DNA from: Lepraria neglecta
Lineage: Eukaryota; Ascomycota; Lecanoromycetes; Lecanorales; Stereocaulaceae
Reading direction: 5' to 3'
Assembly (NCBI GenBank): GCA_033220425.1
Contig: CM065648.1
Span: 124,001-188,000 of the forward strand
Length of the DNA stretch: 64,000 bases
Below, piece after piece: positions 26,513 to 38,051 of this stretch; positions within the stretch are counted from its first letter, which is position 1, and every line of letters starts with the position of its first letter. The translations under genes and the position numbers were made by a program. The notes under the pieces are model-generated. The model did not search any database and was not told the origin of the DNA. It saw only the letters and a program-made list of their open reading frames with translations.

Positions 26513-27708
26513 TCAAAAGGCCTCCCCAGATTCCAAGTCTTCATCTGCGCCTTTCGATACCTTACTCAGCGAGATATTTGTGGTCACTGTGATACCCGTG
26601 TCTACCCAATCGTCATTCCCAAGCCGGTGAAAGCCGTACCTGTCGTCTTCCGTTCTCGGCTTCAACGGGATGTTGGGAGTCTGATTGTTCGTGGACTTAG
26701 AACTAGTATAGTGACCGTTTGATATCTTCGAGCGACGTGATAGCTTTCCAACAAATCTACCTTTTCCAATACGCTCTAGTAGCGGTCGGTATGTCATCAA
26801 ACACGCAGATATGAGGTAAACACCCGTCTCTACCTGGGTCCAAATGATAAGATCAACGGCGGACCAAGTGCCATCCACGAAAGAGTTTCTCTGGAAGAAT
26901 GTCGTGAAGCGAATGATGGAGGTAACAAGACCGCTTGCGCTCAAGTATTAGCCTCATTGTGAAATTTCCCACACCTGGAAAACTTACAAACTCCCCGCTG
27001 TGAAAGTCGCGATCAATCCAAATTTTAGGCGCGTAGAGGTTTGTAGGTTCCAAACTACTTTTAGAGGTAAGACAAGCATGGCAACATCGGTCAAGATGTT
27101 TGGTAAGCTGCTGTATCTGAAGAATGCCTCCTTATTGATACAATGTGCGCCTGGTAATTGTGGGTTCCAATTGGCCTCAAAAGGCCTACAAGAAGAAAGC
27201 CCAGTGACGACCGTAGATACTGTCAGGGCGACGAGAATTCCAAGGATGATCCAAACCCCCAGACGGATGATTTTGGTGGGGAATAGACGAAGGTATAGCG
27301 CCAGAATGGCAACCTTGGGGATGTTGACGCTGCCCAGGTAGAGGATACTGATGGCAACGAGGTACTTTCCCCAAATGAATACTATTGGAAGATTCGTCTT
27401 CGCCAGATAGGGCATGTGGTAGCCAACTTCAGCGTCGTAGACGGATCCTTTACAAGGTCAACATTCTGTACTTTCTTCCTAGGATGCAATAATATCAGCG
27501 ACGTACCGATACTCAAACCAGCCATACACATCTGTAGCGATAGAGACGTCATAATAAGAATGTCGTCCAGCCCCCATGCTCCTTCGACGAGATACCGTGC
27601 TAGATATCTCAGGGCCACCGCTACAACTTGAGTAGGGACGAATATAGCGGTGAACGTGAGAAGCTTAGTTCCATTGTACTCTGGGGAGAGCAAAGAAGGG
27701 TCGAACAT
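26513..27708 (-). CDS. Rhodopsin-like seven-helix integral membrane protein (PTH11-type family)
   Basis: Three exons on the minus strand (27708-27507, 27447-26988, 26939-26513), with introns of 59 and 48 nt and GT-AG ends, give 362 residues. The sequence is the fungal rhodopsin-domain integral membrane family: LRYLARYL then WGLDDILI in the first third, VGYHMPYLAKTN after the first intron, LGSVNIPKVAILALYLRLFP in the middle, a conserved CRPFEANWN loop, and SIIRFTTFF before the last helix. About seven membrane helices are followed by a 110-residue polar cytosolic tail. The family includes PTH11-like proteins proposed to act as receptors, but most members are unassigned. It lies between the exporter and the reductase, so it may be a cluster passenger or a sensor. 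The in-frame joins and conserved blocks make the model firm; the role is not. Confidence 0.86.
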
Positions 27709-28417
27709 GGTGAGGTGGGTCTAAAGGTTGTGGAAGTCTTCAGTGTCTAAGTGCGATATGATCGCCTTGAGAATAAAAGAGTATCTATCGTCCCCAAAGG
27801 TATTATTAGATAGACTAGCTTATGTCTAGCCCCCGTGTCGTTAATATTACAAGGAGAGGTAGGAAGAGAGACCAAAAATTCATGGTCCATAGAAATTTAT
27901 GTTCCTCTCAACGATGTTACTACATAATAAAATTGAGGAGGATCATGTCTACATGGGTCCGGTGAAGGATTCAGAACGCATAACAGGAGCTAGATGAAAA
28001 GTAAAGTTCGCATCTCCGTTGCTGCGCCGTCAATGCTGCTAGAGTTATGCCGTGCCTTTGTTGTGTGTTTCGTGCGGGATGGTGCGCATGATCGAGACAG
28101 CCTGGCGTAGTCGGTGTGCTGCATGGGACTTGCAATGCGCAAAAGGATTGTGCATATTGCGAATCGCGATTGGTTGGAGTAACCGGGGCTGGCTCCACAA
28201 AGATGCATGATGCACGAAGTCCGGGAACATGGCGATCAGTAATAATAGGTAGTGGATGTAAGGATTTATCTTTCAGGCAGAAGTCCATCCCACACTTCAA
28301 TTTCAGCTCGGCAATTGAGAGGTTTCGCAGTCGTTTTCTTAGCAGCGTAATCTTAGGGGGGAAAGTTCCAAAAGTGGTTTAGTTTTCGCGGGGTTCCGAC
28401 AGAATAGGAACTAAGAA

Positions 28418-28444
28418 ATTTTATTTCTTATTAAGAAATAAAAT
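28418..28444. repeat. Perfect AT-rich inverted repeat, 13-bp arms
   Basis: ATTTTATTTCTTA and its exact complement are separated by one base. This could be a cruciform, a regulatory site, or a relic of a tiny inverted-repeat element. It lies about 460 bp upstream of the reductase start. Confidence 0.55.
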
Positions 28445-28467
28445 ATCGTACACCGAAAGGTGCATTA

Positions 28468-28479
28468 TCCGACGTCGGA
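28468..28479. promoter_or_regulatory. Palindrome TCCGACGTCGGA
   Basis: Perfect 12-bp palindrome combining a GACGTC (CRE/bZIP-like) core with everted CCG/CGG triplets, 427 bp upstream of the reductase ATG. Binding is inference. Confidence 0.45.
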
Positions 28480-28905
28480 AACTAAACCTTTTTCAGTGCT
28501 CACTCGAAATTTCTGCCTCAGTGCTAAAATTCTAAAACAGGGAAAGCAGGTATGCCAAGACGTAATTATACCTATTACGTTAAGATTCGGGAGTCAAGAA
28601 ACCGACTGCAAAACCTCTCAAATGATCCCCGCTTTTCAACCGTCAAACTATGCCCGCCCCGAGCCTTTCCCACACCTCCTAGTGTCCGTTGCGTATACGC
28701 CTCCAGTACACGAGGTATCTAAATACGCTTCTATACATTTCATACGTAACGTAATATTTCTTCCGATCATCTTTCTTCAGACGATCGAGACTTACTACTT
28801 GCCCTTGCGACAGGACTCTAATCGACTTGTCACCAAAATCATCAAGCATCATTTTGCTCCCGTCTTGAACAAAGCCATCTTAGGCACTCATTACCACCAC
28901 GAGTA

Positions 28906-31900
28906 ATGGGAATGGAGGGCACGAAAGCTCCATCTCTCCATTTCACCGGAGATTTGCTTCCACACCTCGTAGATAAGCGCGCCGCGTTGACACCTAACAT
29001 CATCTATTCAGAGTATCCAGTCTCGACCTCGACTTATGAGGAGGGTTACCGCAAGATTACCTACAAAGACTTTGCGAACGCCGTCAATGGCGCGGCCGCA
29101 TGGCTCGTCGATACCCTCGGCCCTGGGAAGGATTTTGAGACTCTTGCCTACATGGGACCCAATGATATAAGATATCCTGCTCTCATCCTCGGGGCTGTCA
29201 AAGCTGGATACAAGGTGCGACTTGCCGTTACTTACGAGTTCAATGAAGCTGGCTGTGCTGACATATTAGCTGTTTCTCACATCACCTCGCAACAGCTTAG
29301 CTGCTCAGTCCGCCCTCTTTGATACGCTGAACTGCAAAACCCTTCTCTCCTCAGACCCGCGACCGCCAGCTGTCAACGCTATTAGTGATCATCGCGACAT
29401 CCATATCGTTGAAGTTCCTAGCGTCTCTTATCTCCTCAATATCGAGCACCATCACTTCGCATACGACAGATCGTGGCCGGAAGCTCAATCGGAACCTTTG
29501 TTTGTTGTACACACATCTGGCTCAACTGGCATCCCCAAGCCTCTGACCTATACTCATGCCTCAGCAGCTGCTAATACTAAGATGATGTCATTGGATCCGC
29601 CAGTCGGCTACGAGAGCCAAGACAAGGTGTATCAGGGAAAGAGAGTCTTCATTTCCTTTCCCCCTTTCCACGTAAGACAAGGAACATCAGCAATGGGTTC
29701 GTAGTTTTTGGCTAACTTAGAGCATCCAAGGGAGCATACCTTGCCAGTCATCTCTTCAACTCGGTCCCCTTTGGGACAGTGATGATAGCTCCTACGTCAG
29801 GCGCCGTTCTCTCAGGTGAAGGACTTGTCGAGAGTTTGAAAGAAACTCATGCAGATGTTGCCTTTCTCGTCCCCTCGCTCGTTCAAGATATAGCTCAGAA
29901 TCCCGAACTTCTCGATTACTGCTCAAAATCTCTAAGAGCAATCATCTACTGTGGAGGCGACCTTCCACAGATCATTGGTGACCTCGTGGCTTCAAGGATC
30001 CGGCTACTGAATCAGTTTGGGGCGTCGGAGCTGGGTTTGACGCCTGCAATCATATCCTTGACTGATAGAGGCTCAGAGGATTGGAAGTATACCCAATTCC
30101 ATCCACAACTCGGTCTAGAGCTACGTACAGTTTCAGATGACATCTACGAGCTATATGCGGTCCGTAACCCGGAAAAGATAGATACGCAGCCAACTTTTAC
30201 GATCTTTCCTCACGCGCAAGAGTATACCAGCCGCGACCTCTTCGTTCGCCATCCCTCGAAACCAGACCTTTGGAATTGGAAGGCAAGAGCTGATGATATT
30301 ATCGTCTTTCTGAATGGCGAGAAGACGAACCCGATCTCCATGGAGCAACATATCGTTTCACGTAATGCGGACATCTCTGCAGCGTTGGTTGTCGGTGCGC
30401 AACGTTTCCAGGCGGCTCTGCTCATTGAACCTATCGCCACAATCAAGGCTCTAGATCCAGCTGAGCGCGCAGCTTTCATCGAGAGAATTTGGCCCACTGT
30501 CGAGGAGGCCAACAAGGATGCTCCATCCCATGCTCGCCTTATGAATTCCCATATCCTGTTTACGACACCGCAAAAACCCATGTTGCGTGCTGGAAAGGGA
30601 ACGGTCCAAAGATCTGGAACGCTGAAATCGTATGCGAGCGAGATAGACGCCCTCTACAGAGACGCAGAGGCCATATCTGCCGATTTGAAAAGCAACGTTG
30701 AAGACCTGAATGGCGCCCTGAATCAAGCGAACGTATCGACGTGCATCAGACAAAGTGTTCTGTCGATTATGGACTGGCATGGCCTTGATGATTCGGCAAA
30801 TTTCTTTGCGCTTGGTATGGACTCCTTACAGGCCTTGGTGTTGGTTCGTAAGCTGCGCCAGAGCCTGGGCATGACCGTTGAACTCAGTACTTTGTATACC
30901 AACCCTTCAGTCTTGACCCTCATGGCTGCAATCTTGCACATCTTGGATCAACATCAAGCCTCAAAGGCCTCCCAGGAACAGGCGCGAACGAAGGAGCGTA
31001 AAGATCTAATTCAAGACTACAAGATGCTGATCGATCAACGATTTTTGCCCCAGTCCAACGTCAAGTTAGCCGGCTCTCCAAAACAGGAGCAGGAGGTCGT
31101 GGTTCTGACAGGCTCCACGGGGACATTGGGCTCGTACACTCTGGACGCATTGATACAGAATCCGAACATTGCGCACATCTACTGCTTGAATCGAGCAGAG
31201 GATGGCTTATCGACACAGATCAAGAAGAATCGGCTACTTGGGCTGCAAAATCCTCCCAGTGATAAGCGGGTTTCTTTCTTGAAAGTAGACCTTAGCCAAG
31301 ATCTCTTCCATTTGACGAAATCACAATACGACGAACTGGCGTCCAAAACGACTCTCGTGATCCACAATGCTTGGACTGTGAACTTCAATCTTTCTCTATC
31401 GTTCTTCAAACCTCAACTTAACAATCTCGTTAATCTCCTTGCTTTTGCGAACAATTCTGCAAAATCCGCACGGTTTTTCTACATATCGTCCATCAGCTCA
31501 GTGATATCGTATTGCTCGGAATCTGGGAAGACTCCAGAGAAACCAGTCACCGCAGACTCTGCACCTGGTCCCAATGGATACTCGCAGAGCAAGTATGTCG
31601 CAGAACATATTATCGACTACGCAACACAAACGGTACCGTCTGGCTTCTCCCTTGCTTTCGCCCGTGTGGGACAGATAGCCGGAGCTACAAATCATTCTGG
31701 GATATGGAACAAAGATGAATGGTTTCCGAGCATGATCATCAGCTCCGTCCAAATAGGTGCGATCCCAGAATCGCTTGGCTCAACGTTCGATCAGATCGAT
31801 TGGGTGCCAATCGACTTACTGACAGACATCCTCGTGGAGTTAGCATTGACAAGGGGCCAATCAACGGCAAGCTACAATGGGCATGGGACACATCATGCGA

Positions 31901-32316
31901 ACGTCTATCACCCCCTCAATTCACACAAAATTACTTGGACAGAGCTCAGAGCTACCGTACTTCGCGAACTCATCTCTCATACGAAAAAGCCGATGGAAGT
32001 CATACCATTGGGTACCTGGATCGCAAAAGTGCGCAATGATGTCGAGTCCGTGGTTGACCGCAGCGAAAATGCTAATGATGCGAACCTTGAGGCCGCGCTA
32101 CGAAACAACCCAGCAGCAAGACTCCTTGATTTCTTTGAACACCTTGCCGCGCCGGAGAAAGTCTCGACTAATCAATTGGAGTGTGTGGAGACATTCAAAC
32201 TGAGCAAAACGATGCGAGAACTAGAGCCAATCAAGGATGAGTGGATGCAAAAATGGATTCGTGAGTGGTTTGCAAAGGATGGTGCAGACCATAAATTAGA
32301 ACACCAAACTGTGTGA
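28906..32316 (+). CDS. NRPS-like adenylate-forming reductase (A-T-R)
   Basis: Three exons (28906-29214, 29270-29671, 29731-32316), with introns of 55 and 59 nt, give 1,098 residues. The second acceptor was chosen at CCAAG/GGA because it keeps the frame and restores FPPFHGAYLAS. Adenylation domain 1-560: TSGSTGIPK at 185-193, FPPFH before the intron, QFGASELG, SRDLFVRHP, ARADD..NGEKTNP, and Lys526 in AGKGT. Thiolation domain with Ser602 (ALGMDSL). Thioester reductase domain from about 690: TGSTGTLG at 697-704 and the Tyr854/Lys858 pair (YSQSK). Such enzymes load a carboxylic acid as its AMP ester, carry it on phosphopantetheine, and reduce it with NADPH to an aldehyde or alcohol. There is no condensation domain, so no peptide bond is formed. 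Together with the PKS this suggests reduction of a polyketide acid; the true substrate cannot be read from the sequence. Confidence 0.93.
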
Positions 32317-33042
32317 ATCCTCAAGGCTTCTGGCTGAAGAAGGAAATCTCGTGATGACTGCATGCTAGCTTAAGTCGGGATCAATGGAAAAAGACTGGGT
32401 ACTCAGCGCTATTTCATGCACTTAGCGACTCAGGGAGATAGATACTCAAGAACTGACCAATTACATGATCGTATCCAGCTGCATTTGTTTGACTATCCAG
32501 ACACTCTTTACTGGCCTTAGTAGTAGTCTCTCCATCCTGCCATTCTTTTCCGGCTATGCGATTGACATATAGCGATATACTAACTATATCGCTTTCATAG
32601 GTCTTCGAGGACTTTCGTTGTCTTCCCTACCCTTTTCCCCCTTGTTTCTGGCGAAAATGCGCACATGAAATCTCATGAAAGGTCTCAATCCGCACGATGG
32701 TGAGCTTTTTCATATGCCGTTCAATATCTTGATTTGGGACAATCTAGAGGCTCTGAAGGCTTTTCGCTCAAAAGGAGAGTCGAAAGAATGGCGGGACTTG
32801 CCTTGGCACAGAGATTGTCTACTATTCTAAACCTAGGGTCACGCGTCCGATGGTCGGATTTGAGCAGCAGCGGATAGTCGAAACTGACATGACTCATTAC
32901 TCAATTTTCTGGAGTCAAGCAGTAATACACTAGCACATTGATTCCCTGTGACAGGTACTAGTACACCACCATTGTTTTTCCTTTCCCAATAGTCATCACT
33001 AGAACGTAACACTCCCACCCCCTACAGGACCTGCTGTATCAT
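32317..33042. other. Intergenic, downstream of reductase
   Basis: No gene seen. At 32571-32593 lies a perfect hairpin, AGCGATATA / 5-base loop / TATATCGCT, of unknown meaning; fungal 3' ends do not need such hairpins. This stretch marks the change from intact genes to decayed ones. Confidence 0.45.
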
Positions 33043-33385
33043 CTAAGCTCGTAATCTCCGTCTCAAACCAGCCACGTAACCCCTCAAAAAACCCCTCGCC
33101 CCTTCCAGCGTATCCGCCAGCATCAGCCAGGTCAAATCATCGAGGGCAAGAGGCCGATCAACCCTAATATACAGGTTGTTTTCGCTCCACTCAAAGTTGG
33201 GCTGTGATACAGGTCCGTCCCCATGGGCCACGACGACCGCCTCGATGACCCGGTATTACGCTTTGGCGACAACGTTGAGGAATATCTCACGATTTATTGG
33301 GGGTCCGTGTTTGCTGAATATGAGGGATGTGCTGGTGCCAGGAACTCGTAGCTGGTAAGGGTCTATTGGATAATCGTTGGGACTT
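33043..33385 (-). pseudogene. Degraded host gene, last exon of an unknown fungal protein
   Basis: A minus-strand exon begins after a TTCTTACAG acceptor at 33386. It reads DPYQLRVPGTSTSLIF, then LNVVAKA, a TAA at 33256-33258, then YRVIEAVVVAHGDGPV and LTWLMLADTLEGARGFL. The sense and spacing on both sides of the stop match one continuous exon of a common fungal protein family of unknown function whose members end in a similar LTW..L..GL block. The stop is the kind made by a CAA-to-TAA change. Upstream exons were not found. This is recognition by general pattern only. Confidence 0.5.
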
Positions 33386-34063
33386 CTGTAAGAATTCAGG
33401 TCAGGGAGCTATTCTGGATCACGATCGGGCTTGTGTAGGCTCTCTTCAGGCTTTCTCACGTTGTTATTGTTCTGTACAAGCTAGTTTCTGACGGAAGTTG
33501 TAATACTGAGGTCGTATTGACGAGAAATTCGTTCTTAGATTTTGGGGGACCTGGGAAACGCTGGGTTGTCGTCAAGGCCAATCTAGTTAGTCTGAAAAGC
33601 GTACTAAAGGAACGTGTTCTCAACGCCAGCATTCTAACAAAGCGACTTCCTTTGAGTCCTGCCCTTCGGCAATCTCAAGTGTCGGAGTGGCAGTTTCATT
33701 TATTCATGAAGTCCATCTCTTCTGCGACTCGCGTTACGCTCTACTAGCTGATTGCATAATCCACATATCCGCAAAGGTGGGGTCCAAGCGCTTCGCGTCT
33801 GAAACCCTGTGGTAACGTCAGGTACATGTCTCTTTTGAAGCTTGGCCCATCCTATAATACTAACCCGGAAATACCGTCTGGCTGGATTCTCCGACCGGAC
33901 AGTGGAGCTGAAAATAGTAAGACCACAGGGGACGAAAGGGTCTGTTGGAATCGAAGACATCATTCGCGCTCCATCGAACTTCTCTTCAATCTCCTCTAGC
34001 TTATTTGACACCAGGTAACACATTGTTCTAAGAATCCAAAAGAAGAATTAAGTAGCTAGCTAC
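33386..34063. other. Unassigned stretch with a 107-codon minus frame
   Basis: A minus-strand frame at 34023-33700 (start MCYLVSNKLEEIEEKFDGAR) has even composition but no family I know. It begins just after an intron-like acceptor (TTCTTAG) and may be a last exon related to the degraded gene to its right. Nothing else is supported. Confidence 0.3.
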
Positions 34064-35067
34064 TCACTCGTGGACCTCACACGCTATATGAATGTAATAA
34101 CACAGAAATTAGTAGGCTCCCACTTCTCCTCCCCTGGGGCCAAGCGCCTTTCAATACTGCCCGTCCACCTATGCTCTCTTATCTCCTCATCTGCTACCAG
34201 CACTTCCTCTCTTCCAATGTCGAATATGAAATCCCTTCACCACATGTTTCAATTTCTCTTTCAGTGCCTCCTGCATCTCCAATTCGATTCTCAACTCCTT
34301 CAAGCCCCCAAACACATTTTCCCACAGACTATTCCTCAGCATAAGACTCGGATCTCCGTACTGATGTACGGTCCAATCCATGCCACTGATCGTAATGGTC
34401 AACGTCTTGGGATACGGCCCTCCAATCCCACGTATTGCCCTCTTGTCTGCATACTCGCCTTTCTTATACCGCAAACATGCCAATTCCGCAAAAGCAGTCG
34501 AGCTGCGATATCTCCCAGGATCTCGCATTATCAGCTGACTAGGTCCAGCGAATATGTAGAGGTACTACACGGCTACGAGCTGTATGGGCGTCATACGCTC
34601 AAAGTACCTGGAAGCGATGGTGGGTATTGGGCAGGAAAGGACGTGCCCCCTCTTGGGATAGCAGAGTATATGCGTGTTGATCGATACTGGCAGGTGCGCA
34701 GTTTCAATGTATATGAGGCGACATGTTCGAAGGAGCGCGGTATCGGTGCGGAGGTGGTGGTAGTCTCCAGGTCGGTCGTGGGAAAGTCCATTTGCGCCAT
34801 GTGCTTGCAGTTGGGTCGTCTCTTGTTGATGTTGCAGGGCTTAGTGGTATCTTCGTAGGTCGTGAGTGCGAGCTTGAAGGTGAGGTGTCTGATTTCCGGC
34901 GGGAGAGTGAAGAGAGTACAGGCGGACTGATGGTTCATAGGAAGTGCTGGTTCAAGGGACTGCTCTGCATTCACTCGATCTTTAAGCGATCCGTAACGTG
35001 GTGATGGAGACTTGGGCTTCACCCTAGGTTGTATCCAGAATGGAGCAGTTGCCTTTGTCCTAGCCAT
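34064..35067 (-). pseudogene. F-box-like fungal protein gene, degraded
   Basis: Minus-strand remains of a common fungal family that opens with an F-box/2EXR-like helix, here CTLFTLPPEIRHLTFKLAL followed by TTYEDTTKP. Further along, in different frames, come ALLRTCRLIYIETAHLPV, then RYFERMTPIQL, a TAG near 34565, then YLYIFAG, then PKTLTITISGMDW and GGLKELRIELEM, and finally VLVADEEIREHRW. At least two frame changes and one stop separate the pieces, so the gene is dead or badly scarred. Start taken at the ATG at 35067 (MARTKAT). In this family the N-terminal motif usually recruits ubiquitin-ligase scaffolds; no partner can be inferred here. Confidence 0.6.
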
Positions 35068-35589
35068 AGCTTGATTGCTGGACGTGTAACGACGTTGCCG
35101 TCGATGTTGGATCCTCGGATGTTGGATGCCTACTAGCTTTGCAATTAGCCGAATGCCGGGTAGTGATAGTGAAACCACTGGTAATCTGCCTTTGAGGTGT
35201 TGCCTGCGTTCGGTTTAGTACGCTCGATCGGGTAAAGCTCGGCCACTCGGTGCACGAATATGGCCAACTATCTTCCCAACTTCCTTAACTTTCCTTCCTT
35301 TCCCCTCCGGTTGCCCTATCTGTGTCTCATTCGATCGCCGAGTGTGCAACGGCCTGGCGTAATGCCTTCCTCTCTCATTCGCTATACACCCTTGTTCACA
35401 CTTGCCGCAGCTGTTAGAACGGATATACTTCTAGGTTGGGGTAAATGAAAGCTTCCCCTTACTTGAATCCGCAGGTTCTAGACCTTTCCGCTATCGTTTT
35501 GATGTAACTCAGCTGACTATCGATTTTGCTAGACAACCCTTATCGACCCGTCTACCTTATTGCCTCTACACGATCCCCATCTGCCTCAC
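35068..35589. other. Intergenic between two degraded genes
   Basis: No gene supported. It probably contains the former promoters of the F-box-like gene (-) and the methyltransferase gene (+). Confidence 0.35.
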
Positions 35590-36663
35590 TTTGCTAGCCC
35601 AGATCCAGGGGCCAGGACGACATTCAACGAATTCAACCCAGACAGCGCTAGTTTGGACAAGAATAGTGGCATGGAGCCGATACTTTGATCTTCATTTCAA
35701 GCTGCTATGATACAGGGGCGGTGCTCTACAATATCCCCGAAATAGCGCGAATATTGGACGAGATTGCACAGTCTGTCTATAGTGAAATGGTACATTAACT
35801 CATCGAACCAGTGTGAAATTTTTAATTCGAAGGTCTAGGTCGCAGCGATTGGACGAGACTTACCGAACATCCATAGGGCGCAGCGAGCGGGACTCTATTG
35901 ATCAGCCCCCACTCTCAGCTCGAAGGTCTCGACCGTAGCGGTCGGACGGAAAACGACTGCTATTCAGAATGCGCAGCAAGAAGTCACCCTGCATGGGATG
36001 ATCTGGTACAGGGAGTCATCGATTAGGTGTCACTACCAGAATCTCAGCACTCAAGCTTGTGGGAACGTTCTGAAGGCTGCTCTGCCTGCCGACTCTATCC
36101 TCTTTATTGTCGGTGATATCATGAATCTTCCTGCTATCTCCGCTCTCGCTGGCCGCCACTTCGATGCGATTGTCAGCCTATGGGCCTTCTCCTCCACCTT
36201 ACCCGCCACTTATACCGCTACCTTGCAGCAATGGCGGACCTTTCTCTCCCCCTCCCTTGGTCGTATCCTGATTGACCACACCCATCCCGACGAAGCCGCC
36301 GCTGGCTTTGTTAACCATGATTATGACGGATACTGGAAGCAGACCCTTGTCATCTGCGAAGCTGAAAGATTCTTATAGTGTGACCGAGACCTTTACGCCA
36401 TAGTCGCCACTGCAGGTTTGGAGGTTATTCGGACCGGACGATACGATCAGTCGGAAACCAACCCCGCCTAGACTGATCGCCAGGAAGCTATCCAGATTTT
36501 TGCGCAAAAGAAGTGGACCGATGCTGGGAACACAGGCGTGCCTGACGTAGGGTTTGTGGAGCGGAGACGTCGGCAGGTGTTAGAGAAATGTGGGAAGTAG
36601 GCGATAGAGAAGGGATGGCAGGCGAACCATCGCCTCGTATCTATTGCTGGGCTTTTGGGATAG
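35590..36663 (+). pseudogene. Class I SAM-dependent methyltransferase, degraded
   Basis: Plus-strand remains that match a fungal class I methyltransferase from end to end: TTFNEFNPDSASLDKN near 35,610, ALYNIPEIARILDEIAQSVY near 35,725, QQEVTLHGM near 35,980, then a 126-codon frame (35998-36378) with IVGDIMNLPAISALAGRHFD, AIVSLWAFS, ILIDHTHPDEA and AGFVNHDYDGYWKQ. The C-terminal region continues after a TAG at 36376 (DLYAIVATAGLEVIR) and again after further stops to about 36,660. Two related 31-bp stretches (near 35,828 and 35,920, both beginning TCGAAGGTCT) interrupt the middle. Several stops are of the C-to-T type. No intact AdoMet-binding frame remains. Confidence 0.68.
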
Positions 36664-36781
36664 GTAAGAGCAAGGAGGCTACATATGGCTCGAGGTTTCA
36701 ATAAGAGTCTCAGGTTCAAGCAGATTTATAGGAACTTGAAGTAGGCCTGCAATAACACTTCAGTAAACCATAGATTCTTAA

Positions 36782-36921
36782 CCTTCCGTATACCCACTGA
36801 CTAATACTACGTCATCGTGACCTCTTTCTAATCCCGCCCGCAGACCGTTGCCAGAGTGTCCAGCTTGAGCGTTAATATTGGCTTTCTTATCGAGCAGCAT
36901 CCGCACCTCCAGGAGCCCATA
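36782..36921 (-). pseudogene. Ankyrin-repeat gene fragment
   Basis: The minus strand reads LLEVRMLLDKKANINAQAGH, then SGNGLRAGLERGHDDVV, the helix-loop pattern of about one and a half ankyrin repeats. No flanking repeats or gene ends are seen, so this is a small relic of an ankyrin protein gene. Confidence 0.5.
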
Positions 36922-37069
36922 TTAAGACTGCAGACCCGTAGATGACTTTAAATTGCTTTGAAACGGACTCAGAACGTAATATGTAAGGTATGACTTGGGA
37001 ACTTCTTATCATTTTAGAAAGAATTAAGAACAAGAGTACTTCTTCTGCGAGCAACAAAATAAGTAACCA

Positions 37070-38051
37070 TCACCCACTCTTGTCTACGTCAGCATATCTG
37101 CTCCGTTTGCGTCCACGCTGAGCTCGGCGTCGTGCCTTAAACTGCCGCAACAGTTCCTGCGCATTTCCTAACTCGCTTTGGAGCAGCCATGTTTCCTTCC
37201 AGCACACCTTATATTCATCGCCCCGTCTCGTCTGTCTCTTGTCAACGATCTTTGCGATCTCCCATTCCTCGTCATCTAACGCTGAAGCTCGTTAGTCCTG
37301 AGGCCGCTCAGCAAGTGATAAGGGGACGGTGATGGCGTAAGAGGGATAGCCGGTCACTGCTATTCCGCGATCACCTCCAAGGGTAGCATGCCTAACTCGA
37401 TCGCGGGATATTACGGCATTAGAAGAGATCGGATGATCAAAGGGAGAGGGGGTAGGTTCGGTGGTAGGAGGACTTAAGCAACCTTGTGCTTTTGATAGTC
37501 CCCTCGGGTGGGAGCTTTGGAGGAGTACGGTACCAATCTCAGAATCCACGCTCGTAGCCCTGGTAGAAGCGCTAGATTCGCCAGTCTTTTCGTCGTCATC
37601 CTCCACTACGAGAGGGTCATCTGAGGTATGTTAGAAGAAACCCCGTGTGCTGGGTAGAAATACACTGGGGGGCATACCTTGAGCGTTACCAACTTTACTG
37701 GATCGACCTGAGCTTATTGTTTTCTTGTTTTGGTGGTATTTTCGTGGAAAGGGAGGCCGTCTGAAGACAGGCTTAGGTTGCCATCGGATCCCTACGAACT
37801 CGAGGTCGCTTGAGTTGTCATCGACATCATCTGTCGTGTCGATCACGATCGCGTCTTTCTAGAGTTATTAAACGCACCCGCAGACTAAGACCTGCGTACT
37901 GACCTGCTCGCCGGGCCTTCTTTAACCTGTGTACACGTCCACTCTCATTCAACCCTGCACTGTCTGCTGTGCGCTTGGAGGAATCTCGAATGTCGGTAGC
38001 GTCTATAGCTAGCACAGGCTCAGCCTTCGTAGGGCTCGTTAGGCTCCACAT
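37070..38051 (-). pseudogene. Chromodomain protein gene with one in-frame stop
   Basis: Three exons on the minus strand (38051-37904, 37854-37678, 37620-37070), with introns of 49 and 57 nt and GT-AG ends, keep one frame of 291 codons. The first two thirds are polar and low in complexity (VIDTTDDVDDNSSDLEF, then EDDDEKTGESSA). The last 70 residues form a chromodomain-like fold: EEWEIAKIVDKRQ, YKVCWKETWL, SELGNAQELLRQF, then a basic tail. A TAA at 37292-37294 (codon 218) lies just before the chromodomain; it is the kind of stop a CAA-to-TAA change makes. With no polymerase or integrase nearby, I read it as a host gene rather than the tail of a retroelement. Chromodomains bind methylated histone tails. 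The gene could extend upstream (next entry). Confidence 0.6.

Larger units (their letters stand above)
27709..28905. promoter_or_regulatory. Divergent promoter region, rhodopsin-like gene (-) / A-T-R reductase (+)
   Basis: 1.2 kb between divergent genes. A 148-codon frame at 28460-28906 ends exactly where the reductase ATG begins (TAATG), but it shows no domain and looks like 5' leader. The region carries two palindromes listed separately. Confidence 0.5.

Noticed and set aside
28460-28906. 148-codon plus frame ending at the A-T-R start codon.
   Set aside because: No domain, no conserved block, and an end overlapping the next ATG by chance; more likely 5' leader or promoter.
32571-32593. Hairpin after the A-T-R gene as a transcription terminator.
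   Set aside because: Fungal polymerase II does not terminate at such hairpins, and it lies 255 bp past the stop; kept only as a note.
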